Positions 1-7,663 of a stretch of DNA of 64,000 nt are shown piece by piece. Location: NCBI GenBank assembly GCA_028866775.1, contig JAGWHK010000003.1, positions 124,001-188,000 of the forward strand, read 5' to 3'. Position 1 is the stretch's first letter; each line of letters starts with the position of its first letter. The stretch is from Microcaldota archaeon. Its GTDB lineage: Archaea > Micrarchaeota > Micrarchaeia > Micrarchaeales > Micrarchaeaceae. Under the pieces are notes generated by a model. The model was given only the letters and a program-made list of their open reading frames with translations, was not told the DNA's origin and did no database searches. Position numbers and translations under genes: made by a program.

Positions 1-1152
1 TCGGTGATAGTCATGCCGGCCGGCGGAACAGGTTTCACGGCTGCCGACGTAGGGTCCCTGTCCTCATTGCCGAATGTCAGCGCCGTCATACCGGTCATAG
101 AAGGCAGCGGCACTGTGTATGCAAACGGCCAGAACACTAGCGTAAGCGTCATCGGGATAAGCCAGGAGGGGCTCAGGGAGTTCGTGGGAGGAAACGTGAG
201 CATGTATCAGGGTGTGCTGTACAACGACACGGTCGCGCCAGACGCGCTGATAGGCCACAGCATAGCATTCCCATCGTCTCTTTCTGGGAGACAGAACGTG
301 ATGGTCAACTACCCGATATCGCTTAAGGTCGACGGGGGCAGGTCCGCACAGACGCTCACCGTACCTGTTGTCGGAATACTCAACGCGGTCGGCAGCAGCG
401 TGGTCCCGACCGACACTTCAGTCTTCTTCTCCATCCAGTCGGCGCAGGTAATCCTCCACAGGACGTCCTACAACCTGATAATAGTCAAGGCGACCAACAC
501 CAGTAGCGTTGCGGCCCTGTCATCCCTTATAAGCACAATATATGGGAACAGGGCTAACGTGATAACCACGCAGCAGCTGCTCCAGACCGCTTCATCGATA
601 ATAGGGTCGATCAGCCTGCTCTTCGCCATAATAGCCGGGGTCTCGCTTCTCGTCGCCGCCATAGGCATAATGAACATAATGCTCATAGCGGTCTATGAGA
701 GGACCCACGAGATAGGCATATTCAAATCTGTAGGCTTCACGGGCAGGCACATACTCCTCGTATTCCTGTCGCAGGCGATGATAATAGGGTTCATCGGTGG
801 CGTGATAGGCATAGGCGCCGGGATGGGCGCCTCCTATGTGGTTGCAAGCGTGTTCGCCCATGCAGGTCCATCTGGTTCCGGAACAACCGGAACTGGCGCG
901 CAGAACACCCAGTTCAAGGGCGGTGGAGGCGGAGTCTATGTCTCATCGGGCGGCGGGCCAGGCAGGGGCGGGGACAGTGGTGCGGCACCATCAAGCAGCT
1001 CGTCATCATCGCTTTCTTACAGCCCGGTGTTCACCCCTAGCACTGTGCTGGCGGCATTGCTGGTAGCCATGGTGGTGAGCATGATTGCAGGCATATACCC
1101 GGCCTGGCGTGCCTCGAAGATGGAACCCATAGACGCGCTGCGCGAGCTGTAG
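1..1152 (+). CDS. MacB/FtsX-family ABC transporter permease (5' end outside window)
   Basis: The frame is open to the left edge, so the start, the first membrane segment and part of the extracellular domain are missing; the stop is TAG at 1150. The visible part has about 190 residues of MacB-type extracellular domain, then three membrane segments (about residues 200-230, 250-283 and 343-365, counted from base 4). The family signatures YERTHEIGI after the first of these and PAWRASKMEPIDALRE at the C-terminus are clear. Such permeases work with a separate ATPase to export peptides or lipoproteins, or as mechanotransmission complexes; the ATPase should lie upstream, outside the window. Odd point: a Gly/Ser-rich stretch of about 50 residues sits between the last two membrane segments, on the predicted outer face, where the family normally has a short loop. 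Confidence 0.85.
   Translation, partial: SVIVMPAGGTGFTAADVGSLSSLPNVSAVIPVIEGSGTVYANGQNTSVSVIGISQEGLREFVGGNVSMYQGVLYNDTVAPDALIGHSIAFPSSLSGRQNVMVNYPISLKVDGGRSAQTLTVPVVGILNAVGSSVVPTDTSVFFSIQSAQVILHRTSYNLIIVKATNTSSVAALSSLISTIYGNRANVITTQQLLQTASSIIGSISLLFAIIAGVSLLVAAIGIMNIMLIAVYERTHEIGIFKSVGFTGRHILLVFLSQAMIIGFIGGVIGIGAGMGASYVVASVFAHAGPSGSGTTGTGAQNTQFKGGGGGVYVSSGGGPGRGGDSGAAPSSSSSSSLSYSPVFTPSTVLAALLVAMVVSMIAGIYPAWRASKMEPIDALREL
862..1009 (+). repeat. Gly/Ser low-complexity insertion in the permease
   Basis: Codons for glycine and serine dominate this segment, including a run of five glycines and a run of seven serines. It lies inside the reading frame between the last two membrane segments. It is probably a flexible extracellular loop; tandem codon repeats of this sort can change length by slippage. 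Confidence 0.6.
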
Positions 1153-1160
1153 GGGAGGGG

Positions 1161-2408
1161 TTAGGTTGCCTTCCTGTAGTGGCTCCTGACGTAGGCTTCG
1201 ACCCTCCTCTTGAATTCCGTGGGAGCGCCGTCGGCCTTGACGACCGCGACCTGCTTGCCGTCCTCGAAGATCGGGCAGCTCGGATTCTCCCCCGAGCCCG
1301 GGAGCGATATGCCTAGGTTGGCCTGCTTGCTCTCCCCCGGCCCGTTCACGACGCATCCCATGACCGCGACCTTCATGTCCTCCACGCCCTCGTAGCCGTT
1401 GCGCTTCCATTCTGGCATCTGCTTCTGCAGATATTCGGTCAGGTCCTGCGCCAGTTCCTGGAATGTTGTGGATGTGGTCCTTCCGCATCCTGGACAGCTC
1501 GAGACAAGCGGCGAGAAGTGTCTTATGTCGAGCGACTGGAGTATCTGGCCAGCCACTATGACCTCCTCGGCCCTGCTGGCCCCAGGCCTCGGCGTAAGCG
1601 ATATCCTTATCGTGTCGCCTATTCCCTCGGTTAGCAGCAGCGATAGCGCGGCTGATGATGAGACGACCCCCTTGCTGCCCATCCCGGCCTCTGTGAGGCC
1701 CACGTGGAGCGGCTGCTCTATCCTCTTTGCAAGCATTTTATAAGCATCGACCATCTCGGGAACCTCTGATATCTTGGTGCTCACAACTATATGGTCTGGC
1801 TCGAGCCCATACTCTACAGCCTTGTTCACCGACTGGACAGCGCTCTCGACAACTGCCTCGACCATAACGCCCTTCGCATCCTTCGGAAGCTTCCTCTTGA
1901 GGTTGTCGTCCATCAGTTTTGTAAGCACTGTTTGGTCGAGTGACCCCCAGTTGACTCCTATCCTCACCGGCTTGTCGTGATCCTTCGCGACGTCGATCAT
2001 CTGTTTGAAGTTCGCATCGTGCTTGTCCCCGAAACCGACATTCCCTGGGTTTATCCTGTACTTGTCAAGGGCATCGGCGCATTCCGGGGCCTCTGTGAGG
2101 AGCTGGTGGCCGTTGTAGTGGAAGTCTCCTATGAGCGGGATGTCCAGCCCCATGTCGTCGAGCCTCTTTCTTATCGGCATCACCGATCTGGCCATCGCGA
2201 GGTGCTGGACCGTGAACCTTACAAGTTCCGAACCGGCCTCGTGCAGCTCGACTATCTGTTTCACTGTTGCCTCTATGTCCGCGGTATCGGTGTTGGTCAT
2301 GCTCTGCACCGCCACCGGGTGGTCAGAGCCTATGTGCATGTTCCTGATCCTGACCTGGAGGCTCCTGCGTCTGGGGCCCCACTTCGACTTGGGCATCTTT
2401 ATTATCAT
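1161..2408 (-). CDS. ispG: 4-hydroxy-3-methylbut-2-enyl diphosphate synthase IspG (GcpE)
   Basis: IspG converts ME-cPP to HMBPP in the MEP isoprenoid pathway, using a [4Fe-4S] cluster and reduced ferredoxin or flavodoxin. The 415-residue protein carries the three expected cluster cysteines: C305 and C308 in SSCPGCGRT and C352 in GCVVNGPGE. The TIM-barrel start (VRIRNMHIGSDHPVAVQSMTNTDT) is also typical. Its length and C-terminal part resemble the longer alphaproteobacterial form more than the E. coli enzyme (372 residues). The ATG at 2408 follows the ispH stop by six bases and has a GGTG ribosome-binding site, so the pair is one operon. An MEP enzyme is unusual in an archaeon, as most archaea use mevalonate routes; transfer from bacteria is the likely origin, which is inference. 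Confidence 0.95.
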   Translation of the reverse strand: MIIKMPKSKWGPRRRSLQVRIRNMHIGSDHPVAVQSMTNTDTADIEATVKQIVELHEAGSELVRFTVQHLAMARSVMPIRKRLDDMGLDIPLIGDFHYNGHQLLTEAPECADALDKYRINPGNVGFGDKHDANFKQMIDVAKDHDKPVRIGVNWGSLDQTVLTKLMDDNLKRKLPKDAKGVMVEAVVESAVQSVNKAVEYGLEPDHIVVSTKISEVPEMVDAYKMLAKRIEQPLHVGLTEAGMGSKGVVSSSAALSLLLTEGIGDTIRISLTPRPGASRAEEVIVAGQILQSLDIRHFSPLVSSCPGCGRTTSTTFQELAQDLTEYLQKQMPEWKRNGYEGVEDMKVAVMGCVVNGPGESKQANLGISLPGSGENPSCPIFEDGKQVAVVKADGAPTEFKRRVEAYVRSHYRKAT

Positions 2409-2414
2409 ACACCA

Positions 2415-3359
2415 TCACTTCGCAGCTTCCTGCTTGATCGTAAGCTCCCTAGGCATCATGAACTTCATGTGCTCGTCTAGGACTATGTAGTTCTCCACCT
2501 TCGCGCCCCTCTGCTTGAAGCTGTCAGCGATCTCCATGACTATATGCTCAGGAGCGCTGGCGCCGGCAGATATGCCGAGGCATTTCTTTCCTTCAAACCA
2601 CTCCTCCTTCAGCTCCTCTGCGGTGTCTAGCAGGTAGGAGTCGACGCCCAGTTTCTTGGAGGTCTCCACAAGCCTGTTCGAGTTGGATGAATTCTTGCTT
2701 CCCACCACGAGTATTATGTCGCACTTCTTCGCAGCGGACTTTATCGCCGTCTGCCTGTTGGTCGTTGCATAGCAGATGTCCTCAGATGGCGGGGAGCTTA
2801 TCTTGGGGAACCTCTTCTTGAGCGCAGATATGGTAGCCATGCACTCGTCTATCGATAGAGTCGTTTGAGTCAAATACACTAGATTGTCAGGGTTCTTGAC
2901 CTGGAGGTGCTCCACCTCCCCCGGATTGTCGACAAGCTGCGTTATGTCGGGCCTGACACCCATGACCCCTATCGCCTCGGGGTGACCCCTATGGCCTATG
3001 TATATTATCTCCTTGCCCTCCCTTGCAAACCTGTTGAGCTCTATGTGGATCTTTGTCACGAGCGGGCAGGTCGCGTCTATTGTATATAGGTTCTTGGCCT
3101 TCGCCTGCTCTCTCACCGCTGGAGCTATCCCGTGGGCAGAGAAGACACAGATGCTGCTCTCTGGTATCTCTGACACCTCCTCAACGAAGATCGCTCCCTT
3201 GTCCCTGAGCGCGTCGCAGACTATCTTGTTGTGGACTATCTCGTGCTTCACGTATACCGGAGCGCCGAAGACCTTGAGCGACTCCTCGACCGTGTTTATA
3301 GCCCTGTCAACTCCGGCGCAGAAGCCCCTCGGACCTATCAGTAGGACTCTTTCTATCAT
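2415..3359 (-). CDS. ispH: 4-hydroxy-3-methylbut-2-enyl diphosphate reductase IspH (LytB)
   Basis: IspH reduces HMBPP to IPP and DMAPP, the last MEP step, with a [4Fe-4S] cluster. All key residues are visible: cluster cysteines C14 (GFCAGVDRA), C98 (DATCPLVTK) and C196 (EDICYATTNRQ); substrate residues H43, H126, E128 (GHRGHPEAIG) and T167 (TQTTLS); and the motif VGSKNSSNSNRL. At 314 residues it matches the usual size. It is the first gene of an ispH-ispG operon, and a TATA box about 26 bases before its ATG suggests a leaderless mRNA. No dxs, dxr, ispD, ispE or ispF is in the window, so the upstream half of the pathway must be encoded elsewhere or be absent. Confidence 0.96.
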   Translation of the reverse strand: MIERVLLIGPRGFCAGVDRAINTVEESLKVFGAPVYVKHEIVHNKIVCDALRDKGAIFVEEVSEIPESSICVFSAHGIAPAVREQAKAKNLYTIDATCPLVTKIHIELNRFAREGKEIIYIGHRGHPEAIGVMGVRPDITQLVDNPGEVEHLQVKNPDNLVYLTQTTLSIDECMATISALKKRFPKISSPPSEDICYATTNRQTAIKSAAKKCDIILVVGSKNSSNSNRLVETSKKLGVDSYLLDTAEELKEEWFEGKKCLGISAGASAPEHIVMEIADSFKQRGAKVENYIVLDEHMKFMMPRELTIKQEAAK

Positions 3360-3380
3360 CGCTACCCATATGAATCCCCA

Positions 3381-3392
3381 TTTATTTAAAGG
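3381..3392 (-). promoter_or_regulatory. TATA box of ispH-ispG
   Basis: On the minus strand this reads CTTTAAATAAAT. Its centre lies about 27 bases before the ispH ATG, the spacing expected for a leaderless archaeal transcript. Confidence 0.65.
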
Positions 3393-3471
3393 TTTCTAGA
3401 TGGCGTATCCGCCAACGTCAAATAACGATATTGTGTGATGCCCGTTGGGTGAACCGGATGCAGGATGATGA

Positions 3472-4944
3472 TCAGCTGCCTGCGACAGAACCAAAAGAAA
3501 CAGAGGGCATCGCGCCGCTTGGCGGGTAGGCGCGCAGTCGCACCCACTGCATATGCACAGTCACATTTGACATCCTGACATCGAAGAATATCTCATTGCT
3601 GCAGGAATGAGAATTGCACGAATAGGGATTCCCGGTCCAGTCGCCGTAGTTGAGTTGCCCGTAGTTGTTGAACCCTCCAGACGCGTTGACATCCGACGTT
3701 GATATCACGCCCCAGGTACCCGCTGAAAGTTGCTGGGTCGTTATATATGCAGATGCCATGGGATAAGGGCACATGACCGCGCCATTCGGGCACCAGCTCC
3801 ATGGGGTGGCTTGGTATTCCCACGCGAGAGCTGACTCCCCAAGGTACAGCCTGACCTCCTCAAGGCAGCTAAACCCACTGCAGGGGGTTGGGTCGCTGAA
3901 TAGTACATATGCGTCAGTGACCGTGCCGCTCATCTGCAGATTGGTTGCGCTAGCCTCGATCGGACCGAGTGTGTTCGAGTCTTGTATGGTCAGGATATTG
4001 CTCACTGTTATCGCGTTGCAGGTGCTTATGCATGTCCATTTGGCACCCGAAAGCGTGTTGCCCTCAAAGTTTGAGTAGAATAGGGGAAAGACGCTGGCCC
4101 CGTTGTCGTACTTGGCGTAGGGGCTGGTGAGCTGCGGTGCCTCGCCCGCGTAGATGCCGTCATACTCTGGCGTATTGTAGGCGAAGACCATGTAGACAAC
4201 GCTGTTGCCGCTTGCGGGTATTCCCCCAGGTATGCTTACCCAGAAGGTAGAACTGCTGGATGAGCTTCCACAGCCGCTCTCGCACCAGGAGTATAGCTCC
4301 TGGCCCCCCTCATAGAACCTTATGTTGCCGAGATCAGAGGCCTCGTACTGCGAGTATTGTGAGGGGTTGAATGTCACCATCTGCTGGAACGGCGCAGGCG
4401 TTCCCTGTCCCTGCGCGTTGTTCATGGTCACCTGGATGTAGTTGCTTCCGGAAGGTATTCCTGGAACCCCGCTGCCAGCCACAGTTGCTTTCACTGTTCC
4501 CACCTCCTGTACCACTGTGGCGCCAGAACCTTGCGCTGGGGCATAGTACTGCACCCACAGGGTTCCCTGATATGTAGAGCCCAACTGCCTTCCCTGCACG
4601 CCCGGGCACTGGAAGTCCAGCATGCCTACCTGCCCAGACTGGAGAGTTATGCTAGTGCCCTCCCATGTGGTTGGCTCGGTCTGGTTTGCGGAGCATCCAA
4701 CCGCTGTTATTGTCTTTGTCTGGCCGACCTGCCCTATAGATGCTGTCAGTGAGCCCGATGAATAGAGCACGGGCTGGGTGCAGGAGAATCCGGCCAGGAC
4801 AGAGCATCCTGTGGCTGTGCCACCGCTGCCAACCAGGTTGAATATACCCAATGAGTATATCACGCCCATTGCAACGACGATGGAAAGTATCGCCCAGCCG
4901 TATGTCATAAGGAACTCTATGGCTGACTGTGACCTCAACAACAT
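3472..4944 (-). CDS. Pilin-like surface protein: class III signal peptide plus DUF2341-type module
   Basis: About 490 residues. The N-terminus MLLRSQSAIEFLMTYGWAI followed by a hydrophobic helix is an archaeal class III (type IV pilin-like) signal, so a prepilin peptidase probably cuts before QSAIEF and the helix anchors the protein. Residues up to about 180 form a Cys-containing beta-rich domain shared with the next gene upstream on this strand (5042-7120). The rest is a DUF2341-type module with the hallmark run LGNIRFYxxxxELYSWCESGC, then FWVxIPGGI and IYAGEAPQL, and a C-terminal lectin-like part ending RLRAYPPSGAMPSVSFG. I chose ATG 4944 over an in-frame ATG at 4977 because a TATA box overlaps the longer start. 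Role in adhesion or binding is inferred from family type. Confidence 0.85.
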   Translation of the reverse strand: MLLRSQSAIEFLMTYGWAILSIVVAMGVIYSLGIFNLVGSGGTATGCSVLAGFSCTQPVLYSSGSLTASIGQVGQTKTITAVGCSANQTEPTTWEGTSITLQSGQVGMLDFQCPGVQGRQLGSTYQGTLWVQYYAPAQGSGATVVQEVGTVKATVAGSGVPGIPSGSNYIQVTMNNAQGQGTPAPFQQMVTFNPSQYSQYEASDLGNIRFYEGGQELYSWCESGCGSSSSSSTFWVSIPGGIPASGNSVVYMVFAYNTPEYDGIYAGEAPQLTSPYAKYDNGASVFPLFYSNFEGNTLSGAKWTCISTCNAITVSNILTIQDSNTLGPIEASATNLQMSGTVTDAYVLFSDPTPCSGFSCLEEVRLYLGESALAWEYQATPWSWCPNGAVMCPYPMASAYITTQQLSAGTWGVISTSDVNASGGFNNYGQLNYGDWTGNPYSCNSHSCSNEIFFDVRMSNVTVHMQWVRLRAYPPSGAMPSVSFGSVAGS

Positions 4945-4964
4945 GGTGGAATTATCTTCTAATA

Positions 4965-4974
4965 GATATAAAAG
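4965..4974 (-). promoter_or_regulatory. TATA box of the 3472-4944 surface protein gene
   Basis: Minus-strand CTTTTATATC, centred 26 bases before ATG 4944. It sets the start codon and implies a leaderless transcript. Confidence 0.7.
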
Positions 4975-5041
4975 CATTCGCGCTGGTCAGTTTGCGATGC
5001 ATGCAGATACTGGCACCATTTTGTGTAGAGAAAATTGCAGG

Positions 5042-7120
5042 TCAGCTGGAGATGCTACCGAAAGAGGCGGAGGGCATCGCGCCGTTTGGTGGATATGCCC
5101 TAGTCCTCAGCCAGAATACATTGAGCTGCCCGCCGTATCGGGCCACGATCTGCATGCTTGTGAAGGAGTCTGGATGCTGGTTCACAATGTAGTTCTGGCT
5201 GTCGTAGATGGTGGAACCGTAGTCGTAGCTCGCATAAGTGCTCGACTTCAGGTTGGTGCTATAGCTCCAGACATGGTTGCCAAATGAGGGTTGTGGCGAA
5301 AATGCGCCGCCTCCACCGTAGGATGAGCCGTACGCATCGCTGTGTGGTCCTGACCCGAATGGGTTATACCCCAGGCAGGCCTCGACAGGATTTATGCCTC
5401 CGGGTTGGAGCAGGCATTCGCCAACCCCCTCCAGATAATTGGGGGAGGCGTAGGCCTCACCGTAGAAGTCCAGCGCTCCTCCAGTCGTGTTGCTTATATA
5501 AGTAATAGCCGGGCCTGTTCCGCCCAGCGCGAATAAGCCGTTGTTGACCGTGCCAGTGCAACCCCAGCCGCTTGGACACGAGGTTCCGGCGAAGTTCTGG
5601 TAGTAGCTGAATACATTGGCCCCATTATCGTGCAACGCGTAGCTCTGTGGTACTGAAGTGGTGTTTTGGAATATGTAGGCTGCAAGCATCATGTCTGCAT
5701 CATTGCCGCTGTTGGTTGATATTGTGACCGTGTATGAGCCGGCAGAAAGGGAGTTGCATACGTAGATCAATGCGCTCTCATAGGTATCATAGGTTGTAGT
5801 GGAACCGGTGCATCCTGATGGGAGGTTGTTGAGCCCGCATCGCACATCGACCCCGGGGTTGCCGGAGCCCTGGCTACATCCGCCAACAAGCACGACAAAG
5901 CTGGTTCCCGCGGTGGTTATGCCAAGCGGAACAGAGTTGCATGCGGTACTGCAGTAAGTCCCGTTGTCCGCCTCTTCGGTCCTGTACGCTATGCCATTGG
6001 TATTTAGAGCCACCCCGACGCCAGACCAGCTGTTCTGCCCTGTGCCCCCATCCACGTTATACGAGGCGCTGCAGCCGCTGGAGGTTCCAAGCCCGGCCAA
6101 TACTATATAGTCAAACTCGTCCGAGAACACGCTTGACATGGATGTGTGGGCCCTGAATCCGTTCCCTTCTGCGATCCCACAAATCCACATGTTTGCTCCC
6201 GAAAGCGAGGGGCTCACCGTTATCCCGGATGGTGACGAGACAGATATGACATTCGTTGCGAATTTTATCTTGCTGCTAGAGGGTTGGTATCCTGTGACGC
6301 TTTGAAGTGGCGACTCCCCCGCATAAATACCATCGTAATCAACAGAAATGGTGTTCTCCAGTACCATGTCTATGACCGTGTTGCTGTCAGCACCTATGCC
6401 ACCCGGTATCTTGACCCAGAAGACCGCCTTTGCTGAACCTACAAGGCAGCCACTCTCACACCAGGAATAGAGCTGCGTGGAGCCCTGATAGAAGCGTATG
6501 TTGCCAAGATCAGAGGCCTCGTTGGCTGTGTAGAGGTTCGCTGAGACATTTATCATCTCCTGGAAGTTAGACCCTGTGGCATTGGCCTGCGCATTCGTCA
6601 GCGTTATAGGAACGTAGCTGCTCCCGAGAGGTATTCCTGGAAGCCCTGATCCAGTCACCGGAACCTTTATTGTAGCAATCTGCTGCGTCACCGAGCCGCC
6701 GCCAGACGGTCCGTAGTATTGTATCCAGAGGGTTCCCTGATATGTTGACCCGAGCTGCTTGCCTTGGAAACCGGGGCACTGGAAGGTGAGATTTGATACC
6801 TGCCCCGACTGGAGCGTTATGCTTGTGGTCTCCCACGCCGTAGGCGCGGTCGAGTTAGACGAGCACCCTGTTGCTGTTATCGTCTTTGTTCCCCCCACCT
6901 GGCCGAATCCGATCGTCATTGAGCCAGAAGAGTAGAGCACAGGCTTGGTGCAGGAGAAACCTGCAAGGACCGCACAACCGCTGGTAGAGTTGGCACCGAA
7001 CCCAAATATCCCTAGTGAGTACAAGACGCCAAGTGCGACAGTCACAGCGACTATCGCCCAGCCGTATGTCATGAGGAACTCTATGGCTGACTGACTGCTC
7101 CTTTCCCTTCCCCTGGCCAT
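5042..7120 (-). CDS. Large pilin-like surface protein with a domain inserted into its DUF2341-type module
   Basis: 692 residues, paralogous to the protein at 3472-4944. The N-terminus has the same class III signal (SSQSAIEFLMTYGWAI) and the same Cys-containing N-domain (residues about 45-165). The DUF2341-type module starts near residue 170 (LGNIRFYQGSTQLYSWCESGC). After IYAGESP (about residue 270) it is broken by about 220 residues that the paralogue lacks, then resumes at YALHDNGANVFSYYQNF (about 494). The insert is Cys- and Gly-rich and I do not recognise it. The C-terminus again ends RTRAYPPNGAMPSASFG. Several Asn-x-Ser/Thr sites would suit N-glycosylation. The start at 7120 is fixed by a TATA box 26 bases upstream. 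It has its own promoter, so the two paralogues form a tandem duplication rather than an operon. Confidence 0.85.
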   Translation of the reverse strand: MARGRERSSQSAIEFLMTYGWAIVAVTVALGVLYSLGIFGFGANSTSGCAVLAGFSCTKPVLYSSGSMTIGFGQVGGTKTITATGCSSNSTAPTAWETTSITLQSGQVSNLTFQCPGFQGKQLGSTYQGTLWIQYYGPSGGGSVTQQIATIKVPVTGSGLPGIPLGSSYVPITLTNAQANATGSNFQEMINVSANLYTANEASDLGNIRFYQGSTQLYSWCESGCLVGSAKAVFWVKIPGGIGADSNTVIDMVLENTISVDYDGIYAGESPLQSVTGYQPSSSKIKFATNVISVSSPSGITVSPSLSGANMWICGIAEGNGFRAHTSMSSVFSDEFDYIVLAGLGTSSGCSASYNVDGGTGQNSWSGVGVALNTNGIAYRTEEADNGTYCSTACNSVPLGITTAGTSFVVLVGGCSQGSGNPGVDVRCGLNNLPSGCTGSTTTYDTYESALIYVCNSLSAGSYTVTISTNSGNDADMMLAAYIFQNTTSVPQSYALHDNGANVFSYYQNFAGTSCPSGWGCTGTVNNGLFALGGTGPAITYISNTTGGALDFYGEAYASPNYLEGVGECLLQPGGINPVEACLGYNPFGSGPHSDAYGSSYGGGGAFSPQPSFGNHVWSYSTNLKSSTYASYDYGSTIYDSQNYIVNQHPDSFTSMQIVARYGGQLNVFWLRTRAYPPNGAMPSASFGSISS

Positions 7121-7140
7121 TATATACCTTCGTCGGGACC

Positions 7141-7150
7141 TTATAAAAAG
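7141..7150 (-). promoter_or_regulatory. TATA box of the 5042-7120 surface protein gene
   Basis: Minus-strand CTTTTTATAA, centred 26 bases before the ATG at 7120, consistent with leaderless transcription. Confidence 0.7.
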
Positions 7151-7161
7151 CTTTACCTAGC

Positions 7162-7179
7162 TGATCAAAAATAAAAATA
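7162..7179 (-). terminator. Oligo-T terminator of tRNA-Ala
   Basis: Directly after the tRNA 3' end the minus strand reads as two T-runs (TATTTTTATTTTTGATC). Archaeal RNA polymerase ends transcripts at such runs. Confidence 0.55.
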
Positions 7180-7284
7180 TGGACTCTGCGGGATTTTCAA
7201 AACCTTTGGGCAAACCCAAAAATTTATTTGAACCCGCAACCTCTTGCATGCCATGCAAGCGCGCTACCGTTGCGCCAAGAGCCC
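7180..7284 (-). tRNA. tRNA-Ala(GGC) with a 33-nt intron in the T-loop
   Basis: The full cloverleaf folds by hand. Acceptor GGGCUCU pairs with AGAGUCC, including the alanine identity pair G3-U70. The D-stem is GCGC/GCGC, the anticodon stem CUUGC/GCAAG with loop AUGGCAU (anticodon GGC, at 7250-7252), and the T-stem GCGGG/CCCGC. The T-loop holds 40 bases instead of 7. Removing 7194-7226 restores UUCAAAU. The junctions form an exact bulge-helix-bulge: stem GCGGG/CCCGC, a 3-nt bulge AAU, the 4-bp helix UUCA/UGAA, a second AAU bulge, then a long intron hairpin (UUUGGG-UUUG-CCCAAA at its tip). The intron therefore lies between positions 59 and 60. CCA is not encoded. The gene starts 14 bases after the Sm-like gene and may share its transcript. 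Confidence 0.95.
7194..7226 (-). other. tRNA intron at position 59/60
   Basis: 33 bases, to be removed by the archaeal splicing endonuclease within two 3-nt AAU bulges separated by 4 bp. AT-rich, with an 11-bp internal stem that includes two U-G pairs. Confidence 0.9.
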
Positions 7285-7298
7285 ATAATAAGCGTGAA

Positions 7299-7526
7299 CT
7301 ACATAGGGGAGACGAAGATTATGTTGCCGCCCCTGAGGACGATCGTGCCTATCTTCGTCTTAGGCTCGCTGCCCTCAAGCTCCTCCGCGTTCTCTATCGC
7401 GAGGTTCATGTGCATGTCGAAGCAGCGCAGCCTTCCGCGTATAACCATGTTGCTCTTCATCCTTATCAGCACCTGCTGCCCGAGCGCCTTGCTGAGGAGA
7501 TCAAAGGGCCTTTCCTGATTCATCAT
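7299..7526 (-). CDS. Sm-like archaeal protein (Lsm/SmAP)
   Basis: About 75 residues. It begins M(M)NQERPFDLLSKALGQQV, the usual start of archaeal SmAPs. Sm1 is seen in VLIRMKSNMVIRGRLRCFDMHMNLAIENA and Sm2 in IVLRGGNIIFVSP. These proteins form rings of six or seven that bind U-rich RNA and act in RNA processing. The frame stays open upstream to 7625, but a TATA box at 7553-7562 places transcription start near 7530, so translation starts at one of the two adjacent ATGs (7526 or 7523). It sits just upstream of the intron-bearing tRNA-Ala on the same strand. Confidence 0.93.
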   Translation of the reverse strand: MMNQERPFDLLSKALGQQVLIRMKSNMVIRGRLRCFDMHMNLAIENAEELEGSEPKTKIGTIVLRGGNIIFVSPM

Positions 7527-7552
7527 AACATCCGTAATAGATGGCACATTCA

Positions 7553-7562
7553 CCTTTTTAAG
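7553..7562 (-). promoter_or_regulatory. TATA box of the Sm-like gene
   Basis: Minus-strand CTTAAAAAGG, about 30 bases before ATG 7526; it decides the start against longer in-frame alternatives. Confidence 0.55.
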
Positions 7563-7631
7563 CCTTGACCCAGAGGCGGCGCGCCCCATGTTAGAGCCGC
7601 ACCGCTGCGCCGGCACCGAAACCACAGGAAA

Positions 7632-7643
7632 GGGATATATAGG
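7632..7643 (+). promoter_or_regulatory. TATA box of the membrane protein gene at 7664
   Basis: GGGATATATAGG centred 26 bases before ATG 7664, divergent from the Sm-like gene; leaderless start expected. Confidence 0.7.
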
Positions 7644-7663
7644 ATTCCCGCCAATTCAGAATC

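Noticed and set aside
2915-3359. Possible horizontal-transfer boundary marked by a tRNA or repeat near ispH
   Set aside because: No tRNA, direct repeat or integrase trace is found around the operon; transfer remains an inference from the pathway alone.
4778-5287. Long open frames antisense to the surface-protein genes
   Set aside because: They follow the codon structure of the real genes in a shadow frame, lack promoters and cross the start region of the 3472-4944 gene.
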